Positions 27,622 to 36,179 of a DNA stretch of 64,000 bases are shown here, piece by piece; the stretch's first letter is position 1; every line of letters begins with the position of its first letter. Origin of the DNA: PCC-10605 sp964409355. GTDB taxonomy: Bacteria > Cyanobacteriota > Cyanobacteriia > Cyanobacteriales > Cyanobacteriaceae. The notes under the pieces are model-generated. The model searched no databases. It was given only the letters and a program-made list of their open reading frames with translations, and was not told the DNA's origin. Both the position numbers and the translations under genes were made by a program. Location of the stretch: positions 1-64,000 of the forward strand of contig CAYPDC010000001.1 of the NCBI GenBank assembly GCA_964409355.1. Reading direction: 5' to 3'.

Positions 27622-29121
27622 TTAAATATTTTTCTCCAACAACTCTTTAAACTGCTGAAATGGTAAGACACGACTGAATAAATAACCCTGATAGTAGTCA
27701 CAGTTATGTTTATGTAAAAATGATAATTCAGGTTCGGTTTCTACTCCCTCCGCTACTACGATTAAATTTAATTCGTGTGCCATTTCAATTAATGATTTCG
27801 TAATCGTGGCATTCTTGGGGTTTGTTTGAATATCCTTGATGAAGATGCGATCGATTTTCAAAGTATCAAACTGGAAATTTTGTAAGTATCCGAGAGAAGA
27901 ATAACCCGTACCAAAATCGTCGATCGCAATTTTCAAACCTACCCGTTGCAGTTTTTTCAATTTTCGAGAAGCGGTTTGATAATTATTCACTAAAATATTC
28001 TCACTAACCTCTACCTGTAACAAAGAAGGATTAAAATAATTATTAGCAAAAATCTTTAAAATTTTCTGCTCTAAATAATCATGATAAAACTGCCTTTTAG
28101 AGAGATTTACACATAACAATAAATCAGATTTAAAATGTTTATGAAGAAAGCTAAACTGCTGAGAAGTAGTATTCAAAACCCAATCATTAATGGATTCAAT
28201 TATCCCAATTTCCTCCGCCAAAGGAATAAAAATATCAGGAGAAACGTACTTTTCTTCAGGATGATTCCATCGTAACAAAGCTTCCGCCCCAATAATTTTA
28301 TTAGTTTTCATTTGCACTTGAGGCTGATAATAAATTTCAAATTCTCCATTTTCTAAAGCACGATGTAATTTGGCTTCCAAACTAATTTGCTTTGGGTTGT
28401 AATTATGAAAGGCAGGAGAGTAAATTTGATACTGATTTTGTCCTAAATCCTTAATAGCTTCTTGTGCCTTATATAATAATTGATCAATATTTTCACCATG
28501 AATAGAATATAAACTAATTCCTATTTGAAAAGGAATATATATTTCTTGTTCTTTATAAATAAAAGTGGGTGTAATTTTAACTAATAAATCTTCTGCTAAA
28601 TTAAGGGCTAATTGTTTAGTAGTAATAGGAGGAATAATTAAGGCAAAATCATCGTTATTTAACCTAGTCAGAACATAATCTTCCTTCAAATTAGCCTTTA
28701 ATCTTTTCACCAAAGCCTTAAATAGCATATTTGCTAAATCCTGCCCCAACTCATCTCTAATTAATTTAAAACGACTGAAACTCAAGTAAAATAAAGGAAT
28801 AAAATGAGAATTATTATTACTTTCTATATCACTTTGAGAATTTAAGTGTTGATAAAAAACCTCTAAAATTCCATTAAAATTTTCCACTAAAGATAACTGA
28901 TTAGGAAGCTGACTTAACTCGTCATATTTAGAAATAAAATTAAGCCTCTGCTGTTGAGATGTTAATTGACTTTTTATATGACTAATTTGAGCATATTTCT
29001 GCAAAGCAATACGAATTGTTGTTGATAAATCTTCTATATAAAATTGTTGATTTAAAATTAATAATAAAAATGATTCTTCATTACTTAGTATGCAAATTGC
29101 ATTTTGAGAAGGAAAGCTCAA
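27622..29121 (-). CDS. Degenerate-GGDEF/EAL cyclic-di-GMP phosphodiesterase, probably N-terminally shortened
   Basis: The 499-aa frame has a GGDEF-like domain (about 68-225) whose active site is LNNDDF instead of GGDEF, so it should not make c-di-GMP. An EAL domain (about 235-497) follows with EALLRW, VNLSKRQF, DDFGTGYSS and LKIDRIFI intact, so it is likely an active phosphodiesterase. The first 60 residues read like the tail of a GAF-type sensory domain, there is no ATG, and the only start is a TTG at 29121. An in-frame stop lies just upstream. The sensory part may have been lost, and a MITE lies 76 bp beyond. Confidence 0.75.
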   Translation of the reverse strand: MSFPSQNAICILSNEESFLLLILNQQFYIEDLSTTIRIALQKYAQISHIKSQLTSQQQRLNFISKYDELSQLPNQLSLVENFNGILEVFYQHLNSQSDIESNNNSHFIPLFYLSFSRFKLIRDELGQDLANMLFKALVKRLKANLKEDYVLTRLNNDDFALIIPPITTKQLALNLAEDLLVKITPTFIYKEQEIYIPFQIGISLYSIHGENIDQLLYKAQEAIKDLGQNQYQIYSPAFHNYNPKQISLEAKLHRALENGEFEIYYQPQVQMKTNKIIGAEALLRWNHPEEKYVSPDIFIPLAEEIGIIESINDWVLNTTSQQFSFLHKHFKSDLLLCVNLSKRQFYHDYLEQKILKIFANNYFNPSLLQVEVSENILVNNYQTASRKLKKLQRVGLKIAIDDFGTGYSSLGYLQNFQFDTLKIDRIFIKDIQTNPKNATITKSLIEMAHELNLIVVAEGVETEPELSFLHKHNCDYYQGYLFSRVLPFQQFKELLEKNI

Positions 29122-29461
29122 TACTTCTAGCTTTCACAGCATAGCATCTCGTGAAGAACTATTATCATAAGCTATTCAGAAGATAACGGTAAGGCATATA
29201 GCATTACTATATGAGTTGTAAGAATTTGATCCCCCCTAACCCCCCTTAAACAAAGGGGGAACTTATTTTCAGTTTCTCACGAATGATTTAGGATTGCTAT
29301 AGATATCCATAAAGATAAATTTTATCAAAATATCATAACAGGTAATCCTTTTATCCTGTTAAAAAAATTGGTTGAATATGTTTGAGTAACTCCAATGATT
29401 ACCATAAGTAGTTGTACATAATTAAAATAGCAAGTCAAAGATAAACAAATAATTCTGAATC
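29122..29461. other. Intergenic region with MITE-B between EAL gene and fetB remnant
   Basis: These 340 bp contain MITE-B at 29197-29301. The 75 bp between the EAL frame and the MITE show no continued coding in the EAL frame. The sequence 29302-29461 is AT-rich and may hold the original fetB promoter. Confidence 0.6.
29197..29301. repeat. MITE-B copy, complete (105 bp)
   Basis: The ends are TATAGCATTAC and GGATTGCTATA. The core CCCCCCTTAAACAAAGGGGG and TCTCACGAATGATT match the 16114-16211 copy in inverted core orientation. It lies between two damaged genes. Confidence 0.75.
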
Positions 29462-29980
29462 ATGGCTGATAACTATATATCTCTTGATTATTTCCAATTA
29501 GGTGGCGCAATATTACTAATCCTCATCAACGTCCTTTTATCCCTTTGGTTACGATTAGGTTTAGAAAAATCTCTCCTTATTGCCTCTTTGAGAATGGTAG
29601 TCCAATTACTTCTTATCGGCTATATTTTGGAATGGTTATTTAGCCTTTCTAATTCTTGGCTAATAATGGCGATCGCACTTATCATGGCGACGATCGCCAG
29701 AATATCTGCCGTTAACCGCACCTCAGACAAATTCATGGATAACCTTGTGAAAAATCGTCACCAAGTAGAAACCCTTTTATCTTTGGTGGCAACCCGTTGG
29801 GAAGCAACTCATCAAGAAATCACCTCCGCCCTCACCACAGGCATGATTCCTACGATTAACTCCATGATGGTAATGGGTTTAGTTAGCTTACTCGGTATGA
29901 TGACAGGGCAAATTTTAGCCAAGGATGAGCTTATCTTAGAGAGTCTTCTTTGCAGATTAAGAAATTCTTATGCCTCCTAA
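29462..29980 (+). pseudogene. fetB: fetB-like (UPF0014) permease remnant with internal deletion and lost C-terminus
   Basis: The 172-aa frame begins like the UPF0014/FetB membrane permease family, which acts in metal export with an FetA ATPase. It has LEKSLLIASLRMVVQLLLIGYILEWLF, then IARISAVNRT, then jumps to DKFMDNLVKNRHQVETLLSL and TINSMMVMGLVSLLGMMTGQIL. Full members are about 250-260 aa; here about 60 residues between the NRT and DKFMDN segments are missing, and the protein ends abruptly after the MTGQIL motif with an unrelated tail (ESLLCRLRNSYAS). Both losses fall in membrane helices, so function is unlikely. The frame overlaps the convergent downstream gene by four bases. Confidence 0.8.
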
Positions 29981-31134
29981 GATTGATTGACAAAATCGGC
30001 AATCAATTGCCCTTTTATTTGATGATTGACAATTTCTTTGCGAGTATCGGTAATTAACCAGTCGATCGCAGCCGCTCGAACATCTATGGCAGTGCCAGTT
30101 TTATCCACACAATATCTACCAAATACTAGCTTATCCTGTAAATAAACCCCTGAACCGAGACGAGAATATTCAAAGATAACACTATTATCTACGGTTGCCC
30201 CTTCACAAATCCAACAATTAGGACCTATCATAGAAGGACCGATAATTTTCGCTCCATCCTCTATGTAAGTCATCGCACCGATATATACAGGACCTGTTAT
30301 ATCGACTTTATCCCAATTGACACAAACATTTAAACCCGTATAAATTCCCGGTTTGACTTCTTTCCCCGGTATCTGTACGTTTTTAACCTCTCTTTTTAAA
30401 ACAGCCCTAATTGCCTCCCAATAGTCTGGCACTTTACCTATATCCACCCATTCAAAGTCCATGTTAACAGCATAGAAAGGCAAATTCAACTCCACTAATT
30501 TCGGGAATAATTGACTACCAATGTCATATTCTTGATTAGGAGGAATATAGTTGATAATTTCAGGTTCAAAAACATAAATACCTGTATTAATTTCCGTACT
30601 CAAAGCATCCTCTATCGAGGGTTTTTCTTGGAAAGTGAGAATTTTACCATTTTCATCGCTTACTACCACACCATAGCTCGATACTGCCTCTTTGGAAACG
30701 CTTTTTGTTACTACAGTTGCGATCGCTCCATTGGCTTTATGTTGTCGAACAACTTCCGTCAAGTCTAAATCAATTAACGCATCACCACACAAAACCACAA
30801 AAGTATCATCAAAAAAAGGATTAAACTGTTGAATCTTTTTTAAACCACCGGCAGATCCTAAAGCCTCACCCACTAACTCCCCATCAATGATACGCCCTTC
30901 AAAAGAATAACCGATTTCTACCCCAAACCGTTGTCCATCACGGAAATAGTTTTCAATTTCTTCTGCTAAATGACTAACATTAACCATAATTTGGTTAAAA
31001 CCATGTTGACGCAGTAACTCAACTAAAAACTCCATTACAGGCTTTTGGAGGATAGGAATTAAAGGCTTAGGGATAGTATGGGTAATAGGGCGAACACGAG
31101 TACCCTTCCCCGCTGCCAGAATCATTGCTTTCAT
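29977..31134 (-). CDS. Sugar-phosphate nucleotidyltransferase (mannose-1-P guanylyl-/glucose-1-P transferase type)
   Basis: The 385-aa cytosolic enzyme has an N-terminal nucleotidyltransferase domain (1-235) with AAGKGTRVRPIT, the KP.IP.L.KP segment, GSAGGLKK, and LCGDALIDLDL for metal binding. A left-handed beta-helix tail follows (about 260-350) with hexapeptide-like TYIEDGAKIIGPSMIGPNC. It would make an NDP-sugar for polysaccharide or glycan synthesis. Related cyanobacterial genes are annotated as mannose-1-phosphate guanylyltransferase, but the nucleotide and sugar cannot be fixed from sequence alone. Its end overlaps the fetB remnant. Confidence 0.85.
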   Translation of the reverse strand: MKAMILAAGKGTRVRPITHTIPKPLIPILQKPVMEFLVELLRQHGFNQIMVNVSHLAEEIENYFRDGQRFGVEIGYSFEGRIIDGELVGEALGSAGGLKKIQQFNPFFDDTFVVLCGDALIDLDLTEVVRQHKANGAIATVVTKSVSKEAVSSYGVVVSDENGKILTFQEKPSIEDALSTEINTGIYVFEPEIINYIPPNQEYDIGSQLFPKLVELNLPFYAVNMDFEWVDIGKVPDYWEAIRAVLKREVKNVQIPGKEVKPGIYTGLNVCVNWDKVDITGPVYIGAMTYIEDGAKIIGPSMIGPNCWICEGATVDNSVIFEYSRLGSGVYLQDKLVFGRYCVDKTGTAIDVRAAAIDWLITDTRKEIVNHQIKGQLIADFVNQS

Positions 31135-31209
31135 AATATTTTCAATTTTAAATTGATATTATAAGATAACTTAATCAAGTTTACCTAATTCCAAATTCCC
31201 AATTCCAAA

Positions 31210-31599
31210 TTATTTTACCGCAATACACTCAATTTCCACTAATACATCTTTCGGTAAACGAGAAACCTCAACACAGGCGCGTGCCGGCGGATTTTCCGAG
31301 AAATATTCGGCATAAATCTCATTCATCGGCACAAAATTAGTCAAATCACTAAGAAAAACACCTGTTTTGACTACATTAGAGCAATTAACACCACTTTCAG
31401 TCAAAATAGCCTCAATATTTTTCATTACCTGTCTAGTTTGGGCTTTTATATCTCCTTCTCCCACAATTTCTCCAGTTTCTGGATTTAAAGGAATTTGCCC
31501 CGCAATAAAAATTAATTCTCCCGAAGCTGCGATCGCCTGACTATAGGGGCCGACGGGGAAAGGGGCATTTTTCGTAAAAATAACCTGTTTATTACTCAT
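31210..31599 (-). CDS. ridA: RidA family enamine/imine deaminase
   Basis: RidA hydrolyses reactive 2-aminoacrylate and other enamines formed by PLP enzymes. The 129-aa product has the full family pattern: APFPVGPYSQAI, FIAGQIPLNPETGE, TRQVMKNIEAIL, NEIYAEYF and PPARACVEVSRLPKD with the substrate-binding arginine. The ATG at 31599 (MSNKQ) matches the family start; 14 codons upstream remain open but are unlike the family. It lies downstream of psaC on the same strand, separated by a terminator. Confidence 0.93.
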   Translation of the reverse strand: MSNKQVIFTKNAPFPVGPYSQAIAASGELIFIAGQIPLNPETGEIVGEGDIKAQTRQVMKNIEAILTESGVNCSNVVKTGVFLSDLTNFVPMNEIYAEYFSENPPARACVEVSRLPKDVLVEIECIAVK

Positions 31600-31629
31600 A
31601 AAAACAAAGGATAAGGGTAAATGACTGGA

Positions 31630-31667
31630 CAAAAAAATCAACTGTCGCCAAAAAAGACAACAGTTGC
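31630..31667 (-). terminator. Rho-independent terminator of psaC
   Basis: On the minus strand, CAACTGT and ACAGTTG form a stem around an internal T-rich loop, followed by a run of seven Ts, about 20 bases after the psaC stop. This is a convincing intrinsic terminator separating psaC from ridA. Confidence 0.75.
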
Positions 31668-31687
31668 AAGTTTGATATATATATGTA

Positions 31688-31933
31688 TTAATAGGCTAGA
31701 CCCATACTGCGGGTGGTTTCTGCACCTAAATAAACACGGATACTTAAAAAGTCAGTGGGACAAGCAGTTTCGCAACGCTTACACCCTACACAGTCCTCAG
31801 TACGAGGAGAAGACGCAATTTGTCCTGCTTTACAGCCATCCCAAGGTACCATTTCTAATACATCAAGGGGACAAGCACGAACGCATTGGGTACAACCAAT
31901 ACAAGTATCGTAAATTTTTACACTATGGGACAT
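31688..31933 (-). CDS. psaC: Photosystem I iron-sulfur subunit PsaC
   Basis: PsaC carries the terminal 4Fe-4S clusters FA and FB on the stromal (cytosolic) face of photosystem I and reduces ferredoxin. The 81-aa protein is of exact family length, starts MSHSVKIYDTCIGC, and has both CxxCxxCxxxCP clusters (CIGCTQCVRACP and CVGCKRCETACP) and the C-terminal GAETTRSMGLAY that contacts PsaA/B. A divergent gene starts about 270 bases upstream, leaving room for its promoter. Identity is certain. Confidence 0.98.
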   Translation of the reverse strand: MSHSVKIYDTCIGCTQCVRACPLDVLEMVPWDGCKAGQIASSPRTEDCVGCKRCETACPTDFLSIRVYLGAETTRSMGLAY

Positions 31934-32199
31934 AATTAAAGATACTCCTTAGCGAGTTGTTATTAATGATTTCTTAAGTCAGTTTACTTAAACGCAGTAT
32001 ATAATCTATGTCACCGTTTCTGATATATAACTTCAAACTCTGTAACAATTTCTCTTTTTTCCCATGGGGAAACTATAGATAAAAGTCAATAGACTTCCCC
32101 CATAAATTTTCTGTTACTTTAATGTATTATGATAAAGTGGTATGTACATTTGAAAAAAACCATTGAAATGGGATAATGCAACAAAGTTAGTGGTTAAAA

Positions 32200-32820
32200 A
32201 TGAAAAAAAGTTTAATTATTTTCACTCGTTATCCTGAGATCGGTACAACCAAAACTAGATTAATCCCAGCTATTGGGGCTGACAATGCTTGTAATTTACA
32301 ACGTTTAATGACAGAAAATACTCTCAAAAAAGCTAACAAATTAAGGGAAAAAATAGAAATAGAAATTAATATTTATTTTCTGGGTGGGAGTTTAAATTTA
32401 ATCAAACAATGGTTAGGAAATGATTATAATTATTATTCTCAAGAAGGAGAAGATTTGGGGTTGAAAATGTTTCATGCTTTCCTAGAGTCTTTTAATGAAG
32501 ATTATTCGAGGGTTGTTTTAATTGGTACTGATTGTCCTGATTTGGATGAAAATATCTTAAATACTGCTTTTGATCAACTTGATCATTATGACTTAGTAAT
32601 CGGAAAAGCTGAAGATGGTGGTTATTATTTAATCGGTTTAAATAAGCTAAATAAAGAGTTATTTATTAATATTAATTGGGGTACTGATTCTGTTTTTCAA
32701 ACCACAGTTGCGATCGCATCTCGGTTAAATTATAGTATTTATAAACTGCCAGTATTAAGAGACATCGATCGCACCGAGGACTTAGAATATTATTATCAGC
32801 ATTATCAACAAAATTATTAA
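32200..32820 (+). CDS. TIGR04282/DUF2064 family glycosyltransferase
   Basis: The 206-aa protein fits the DUF2064 family of GT-A-fold transferases: LIIFTRYPEIGTTKTRLIPAIG at the start (one family typical T-K-T-R-L nucleotide site), VVLIGTDCPDL with the metal-binding region, and AEDGGYYLIGLN. In some bacteria members sit in arsenosugar pathways, but here no arsenic genes are nearby, so no substrate is claimed. The next gene starts nine bases after the stop on the same strand, suggesting an operon. Confidence 0.82.
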   Translation: MKKSLIIFTRYPEIGTTKTRLIPAIGADNACNLQRLMTENTLKKANKLREKIEIEINIYFLGGSLNLIKQWLGNDYNYYSQEGEDLGLKMFHAFLESFNEDYSRVVLIGTDCPDLDENILNTAFDQLDHYDLVIGKAEDGGYYLIGLNKLNKELFININWGTDSVFQTTVAIASRLNYSIYKLPVLRDIDRTEDLEYYYQHYQQNY

Positions 32821-32829
32821 CGAGAAAAA

Positions 32830-33192
32830 ATGATGGCAAAAAACGTCTTGGGAAAACCCTTAAAAACTTGTTGTCAGTCACCAATGACAGGATTTTATCG
32901 TAACGGTTGTTGCGACACGGGTTTAGAAGATAGAGGCTTACATACAGTTTGTGCGCAGGTGACAGAAGAATTTTTACTCTACAGTCGGAAGCAAGGCAAT
33001 GATTTAATTACCCCAATGCCGATGTTTAACTTCCCCGGATTGAAAGCAGGGGATAAATGGTGTCTGTGTGTTAGTCGTTGGGTGGAAGCCTTAAATGCCG
33101 GTTTTGCACCGCCGATTATCATTGAGGCTACCCATGAAAAAACTCTCGATTTTGTGCCTTTAGAAGTGTTGCAAGAGTATTCGGTAGATTAA
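32830..33192 (+). CDS. DUF2237 family protein
   Basis: The 120-aa protein matches DUF2237: KNVLGKPLKTCCQSPMTGFY, RNGCCDTG..D.G.H.VCA, the PGLKAGDKWCLC core and RW.EAL.AG.APP..L.AT.EK. Several cysteines and conserved acidic residues suggest a small redox- or metal-related fold, but no function is known. Two adjacent ATGs (32830 and 32833) are possible. It is nine bases behind the glycosyltransferase gene and probably co-transcribed. Confidence 0.85.
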   Translation: MMAKNVLGKPLKTCCQSPMTGFYRNGCCDTGLEDRGLHTVCAQVTEEFLLYSRKQGNDLITPMPMFNFPGLKAGDKWCLCVSRWVEALNAGFAPPIIIEATHEKTLDFVPLEVLQEYSVD

Positions 33193-33230
33193 TAGTTAAT
33201 AGTTAATAGTTAATGGTTAATGGTTAATGG
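33189..33230. repeat. Heptanucleotide tandem repeat (TTAATAG x3, TTAATGG x3)
   Basis: Six perfect 7-bp units start at the DUF2237 stop codon: three TTAATAG then three TTAATGG. A looser TTACCCATTACTCG repeat follows at about 33260-33285. It is a typical cyanobacterial short tandem repeat and a likely polymorphic site. Confidence 0.85.
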
Positions 33231-33328
33231 TTTTTTCCTCAAAAGTAATAAAAACTCATTACCCATTACTCGTTACTCGTTACTTTCCCCTCTCCAAAAT
33301 TTTTTCAATGAAACAGTTCCACCTCCGC

Positions 33329-33859
33329 CTATAATTTCACGTTAAAGGGAATTAATTTTAAGACATCCTCTATCTGACGGTATAATTCTACGAGGCGATC
33401 GCCGTTTAAATGTACTTCAGAAGTAGGATAATTATTTAAAACCTCAATAATACTAATGTCATTATTTTTGAGGGCGGATGTAACCACCGCACCCCGTAAG
33501 GATTCCCGACTAGCCTTTTGACTAGGGGTAGTAATCACTTGTGCAAATAAATCCAAAACCACATCGCCGAGGGGATTATTCAGCATTTTCGAGAGTGTCA
33601 CCCCATTCACGGGGATTGGTTTACATAAAACATTTTGGATGCGATCGGAGCTTTGATTCGACAAACGAATATAAGAAGTAAGATTGGAAGAAGCCTCTCC
33701 CGTGTCACAAAAAACCGTCATATCAGAAACAGGTAAAGAACCTTGCCACATACCGTAATTGATGATAACCTTTTCTGAAGCCCTAACAGGAGAGATAATG
33801 CTCAATAGAGTAGAGGAAAAAGCAACGATACTGAGACAGCAGCGAGAAAATGGTTGCAT
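33329..33859 (-). CDS. Exported stand-alone DUF1400 domain protein
   Basis: The 176-aa product has a signal peptide (to about residue 28, SPVRA). The body matches the DUF1400 domain that precedes alpha/beta hydrolases, including the ..LSKMLNNPLGDVVLDLF.. and ESLRGAVVTSALKNNDISIIEVLNNYP segments that align with the N-terminal part of the hydrolase at 23800-25482. No hydrolase part follows: the stop comes just after the domain. Whether it is a natural regulator or a shortened copy cannot be told; the clean signal peptide and stop suggest a real small secreted protein. Confidence 0.75.
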   Translation of the reverse strand: MQPFSRCCLSIVAFSSTLLSIISPVRASEKVIINYGMWQGSLPVSDMTVFCDTGEASSNLTSYIRLSNQSSDRIQNVLCKPIPVNGVTLSKMLNNPLGDVVLDLFAQVITTPSQKASRESLRGAVVTSALKNNDISIIEVLNNYPTSEVHLNGDRLVELYRQIEDVLKLIPFNVKL

Positions 33860-33929
33860 TGAAAGTAACTTTAATGATCAAGAATTAACTGACTTATTAG
33901 ACGCATATTATCATCAAAAGTTCAATGGT

Positions 33930-34078
33930 ATCAAAACCCTTATGTTTTGGAAGGGGAGATAGGGGGAAGGGGAGATTTTTTTCTAATAATTGATTAATTA
34001 ATAGTTAAAAACTTCTGTATCTGGCACTATTTGTTAATTGTAGAAATTGAGATTTTCGACAATGAAAACGCCTTGGTA
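33930..34078. repeat. Repeat family C copy
   Basis: It starts with the GTATCAAAACCCTTATGTTT module also present near 1680 and 41890. It continues as GGGAGATTTTTTTCTAATAA, the TTGATTAATTAATAG stretch and GAAATTGAGATTTTCGAC to about 34078. It lies between the DUF1400 gene's 5' side and the guaB3 stop. Confidence 0.6.
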
Positions 34079-34117
34079 GAAGAGCCACCTATTCCCTAAT
34101 TCTTAATTCTTAATTCT

Positions 34118-35281
34118 TTACTTACCCATGCCTAATTGTTGAGCTTTTTGATAAACTTTTCCTTCTGTTAATAGAGAAGGTGCGATTATCACTTCAACTT
34201 CCTGCATTTCCTTGATGTTTTTTGCACCTAAAGTCCCCATACTGGTTTGTAAAGCACCCAAAAGATTATGAGTTCCATCATCTAATTTAGCAGGTCCTCT
34301 CAGGATTTCTTTAATTGTACCAGTTGTACCGACATTAATTCTAGTACCACGAGGTAAAACAGGGCTAGGAGTTGCCATACCCCAGTGAAAACCACGCCCG
34401 GGAGCTTCTTCGGCACGGGCAATAGGTGAGCCAATCATCACAGCATCAGCACCACAGGCGATACATTTACAAATATCTCCCCCCGTAATGATACCACCAT
34501 CAGCGATAACAGGTACATATTTACCCGTTTCTTTTTCAAAATCATCTCTAGCGGCAGCACAATCAGCCACAGCAGTGGCTTGAGGTACACCAACACCGAG
34601 AACTCCCCTAGAAGTACAAGCAGCCCCCGGTCCAATGCCTATTAATACACCCGTAGCCCCTGCTTTCATTAGGTTTAACGCCACATCATAGGTAACACAG
34701 TTACCGAGAATTACGGGCATGGGCATTTCAGTACAGAAACGGGCTAAGTCAAGGGGGGTAATAGATTCAGGAGATAAATGAGCAGTGGAGACTACTGTTG
34801 CCTGAATGAAGACTAAATCTGCACCTGCTTGCGCAACTACTTTACCGTATTGACTAGCACCAGCAGGAGTGAAGCTAACGGCGGCTATACCTTTTTGTTG
34901 TTTGATTTCCATAACTCTGTGTTTAATCAGTTCTGGTTTGACTGGTTCACTATATAATTGCTGCATTAAACCAACAAATTCTGATTTACCGACAGAGGCG
35001 ATGCGATCGAGAATTGGGTTCGGATCTTCATAACGGGTTTGAATACCCTCTAAGTTAACAACCCCTAAAGCTCCTAATTCAGACAGTAATACTGCCATTC
35101 TTACATCCACCACTCCATCCATGGCACTGGCAATAATGGGAATTTCTCTTTCAATACCCCCTAAATTAACACGAGTATCTGCTAAACTGGGGTCGAGGGT
35201 TCTATTACCCGGTGCTAATGCAATTTCATCTATACCATACGCTCTACGAGCGGATTTGCCACGTCCTATAATAATACTCAC
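34118..35281 (-). CDS. guaB3: GuaB3-type IMP dehydrogenase
   Basis: The 387-aa enzyme belongs to the IMPDH/GMPR superfamily: IIIGRGKSARRAYGIDEIAL at the start, ASAMDGVVD, GIGPGAACTSRG with the catalytic cysteine, VIADGGI and MIGSPIARAEEAPGRGFHWGM. It lacks the CBS insert of canonical IMPDH, which with its length points to the GuaB3 class of Actinobacteria and Cyanobacteria. This class was reported to have IMP dehydrogenase activity, giving XMP on the way to GMP. A single gene; no purine operon around it. Confidence 0.9.
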   Translation of the reverse strand: MSIIIGRGKSARRAYGIDEIALAPGNRTLDPSLADTRVNLGGIEREIPIIASAMDGVVDVRMAVLLSELGALGVVNLEGIQTRYEDPNPILDRIASVGKSEFVGLMQQLYSEPVKPELIKHRVMEIKQQKGIAAVSFTPAGASQYGKVVAQAGADLVFIQATVVSTAHLSPESITPLDLARFCTEMPMPVILGNCVTYDVALNLMKAGATGVLIGIGPGAACTSRGVLGVGVPQATAVADCAAARDDFEKETGKYVPVIADGGIITGGDICKCIACGADAVMIGSPIARAEEAPGRGFHWGMATPSPVLPRGTRINVGTTGTIKEILRGPAKLDDGTHNLLGALQTSMGTLGAKNIKEMQEVEVIIAPSLLTEGKVYQKAQQLGMGK

Positions 35282-35485
35282 TTTGTTCTTTTTACTATAA
35301 GTTATTCGTTTAGATTATCAAATTTTGAACTATCGTGACAATTAGGATAATATTCTAGCGGTGATTTTTTTCTTCTTTATATTCCCCTACTGAGTATCAC
35401 ATAATATACCTTTTCTTTCTGTCACATCAAATTATGCCCTTGGCAAGTATATATACAAAGTTAAACTTGATAGATATTGATAAAG

Positions 35486-35998
35486 TTATAAAATTGCGAA
35501 TCCTGTGAGAGTTAAAGCCGAAAGAATTAAACTTAACCAAATAAAGCGATTATCTTGGGTATTTATTTTGCTTAAATTCTCTAATTCAATTTGAGGTTTA
35601 GGCTTGATTTTTTTCCGATCACTAGGAGGGGTATATTTAATTCCGTTATTATCATCAGCATTTAAGTCCGGGATTTTTGTTATCCATTCTTCTGGTCTTT
35701 TTAGCCGTGGTGCTTTGAGAATATACAATAATCTTAAGGCTTGTCTTTTGGTTTCTCCATGAGGATGAGTAGTTAAATCTTCACAAAGCGCGATCGCACT
35801 CTCTGTCTGTCTTGCGGCTTCATAAGCATTGACTAACCAGATTCTCGCTTCTCCTCCGACACGGGTATAAAAAGAAGCTAATTGACAGGCTTTTTCCAAA
35901 TTTTCGATGCTAAGACGATAACGCCCTTTTTCAAAGGCTATTTTTCCAGTTTGATATAAATTCTCAAATTCTGACTCAGAAATCGGCTTCACGGTCAA
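35486..35998 (-). CDS. TPR-like membrane protein, conserved in cyanobacteria
   Basis: The 170-aa product has an N-terminal TPR-like helical region (about 10-95, with LYQTGKIAFEKGRYRLSIENLEKA and GEARIWLVNAYEA). A polar, lysine-rich linker follows, then a single C-terminal helix (WLSLILSALTLTGFAIL), so it should be tail-anchored with the TPR in the cytosol. Similar short proteins occur in many cyanobacteria with no known role. There is a strong terminal match of design but no recognised name. Confidence 0.65.
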   Translation of the reverse strand: MTVKPISESEFENLYQTGKIAFEKGRYRLSIENLEKACQLASFYTRVGGEARIWLVNAYEAARQTESAIALCEDLTTHPHGETKRQALRLLYILKAPRLKRPEEWITKIPDLNADDNNGIKYTPPSDRKKIKPKPQIELENLSKINTQDNRFIWLSLILSALTLTGFAIL

Positions 35999-36179
35999 TT
36001 TTTATCTTGATTAGGGATTTAACTGTTTATTATATCAGCAGTAAAGAAATTATGTAGGTTTTATTCAGATCGATGGCCTTTATTAATCTATTATCAATCT
36101 ATCTGAGCTACCCTGATCAATAATTTACCATACTCACAGTAACAGAACATTCTTAATTCTTAATTCTTAATTTCCTTGA

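Noticed and set aside
31621..31935. Open frame of 104 codons opposite psaC
   Set aside because: It lies entirely antisense to psaC, whose protein sequence is unmistakable; the plus-strand frame has no recognisable product.
33759..33962. 67-codon frame over the start of the stand-alone DUF1400 gene
   Set aside because: It is antisense to the signal peptide of that gene and runs into repeat family C.
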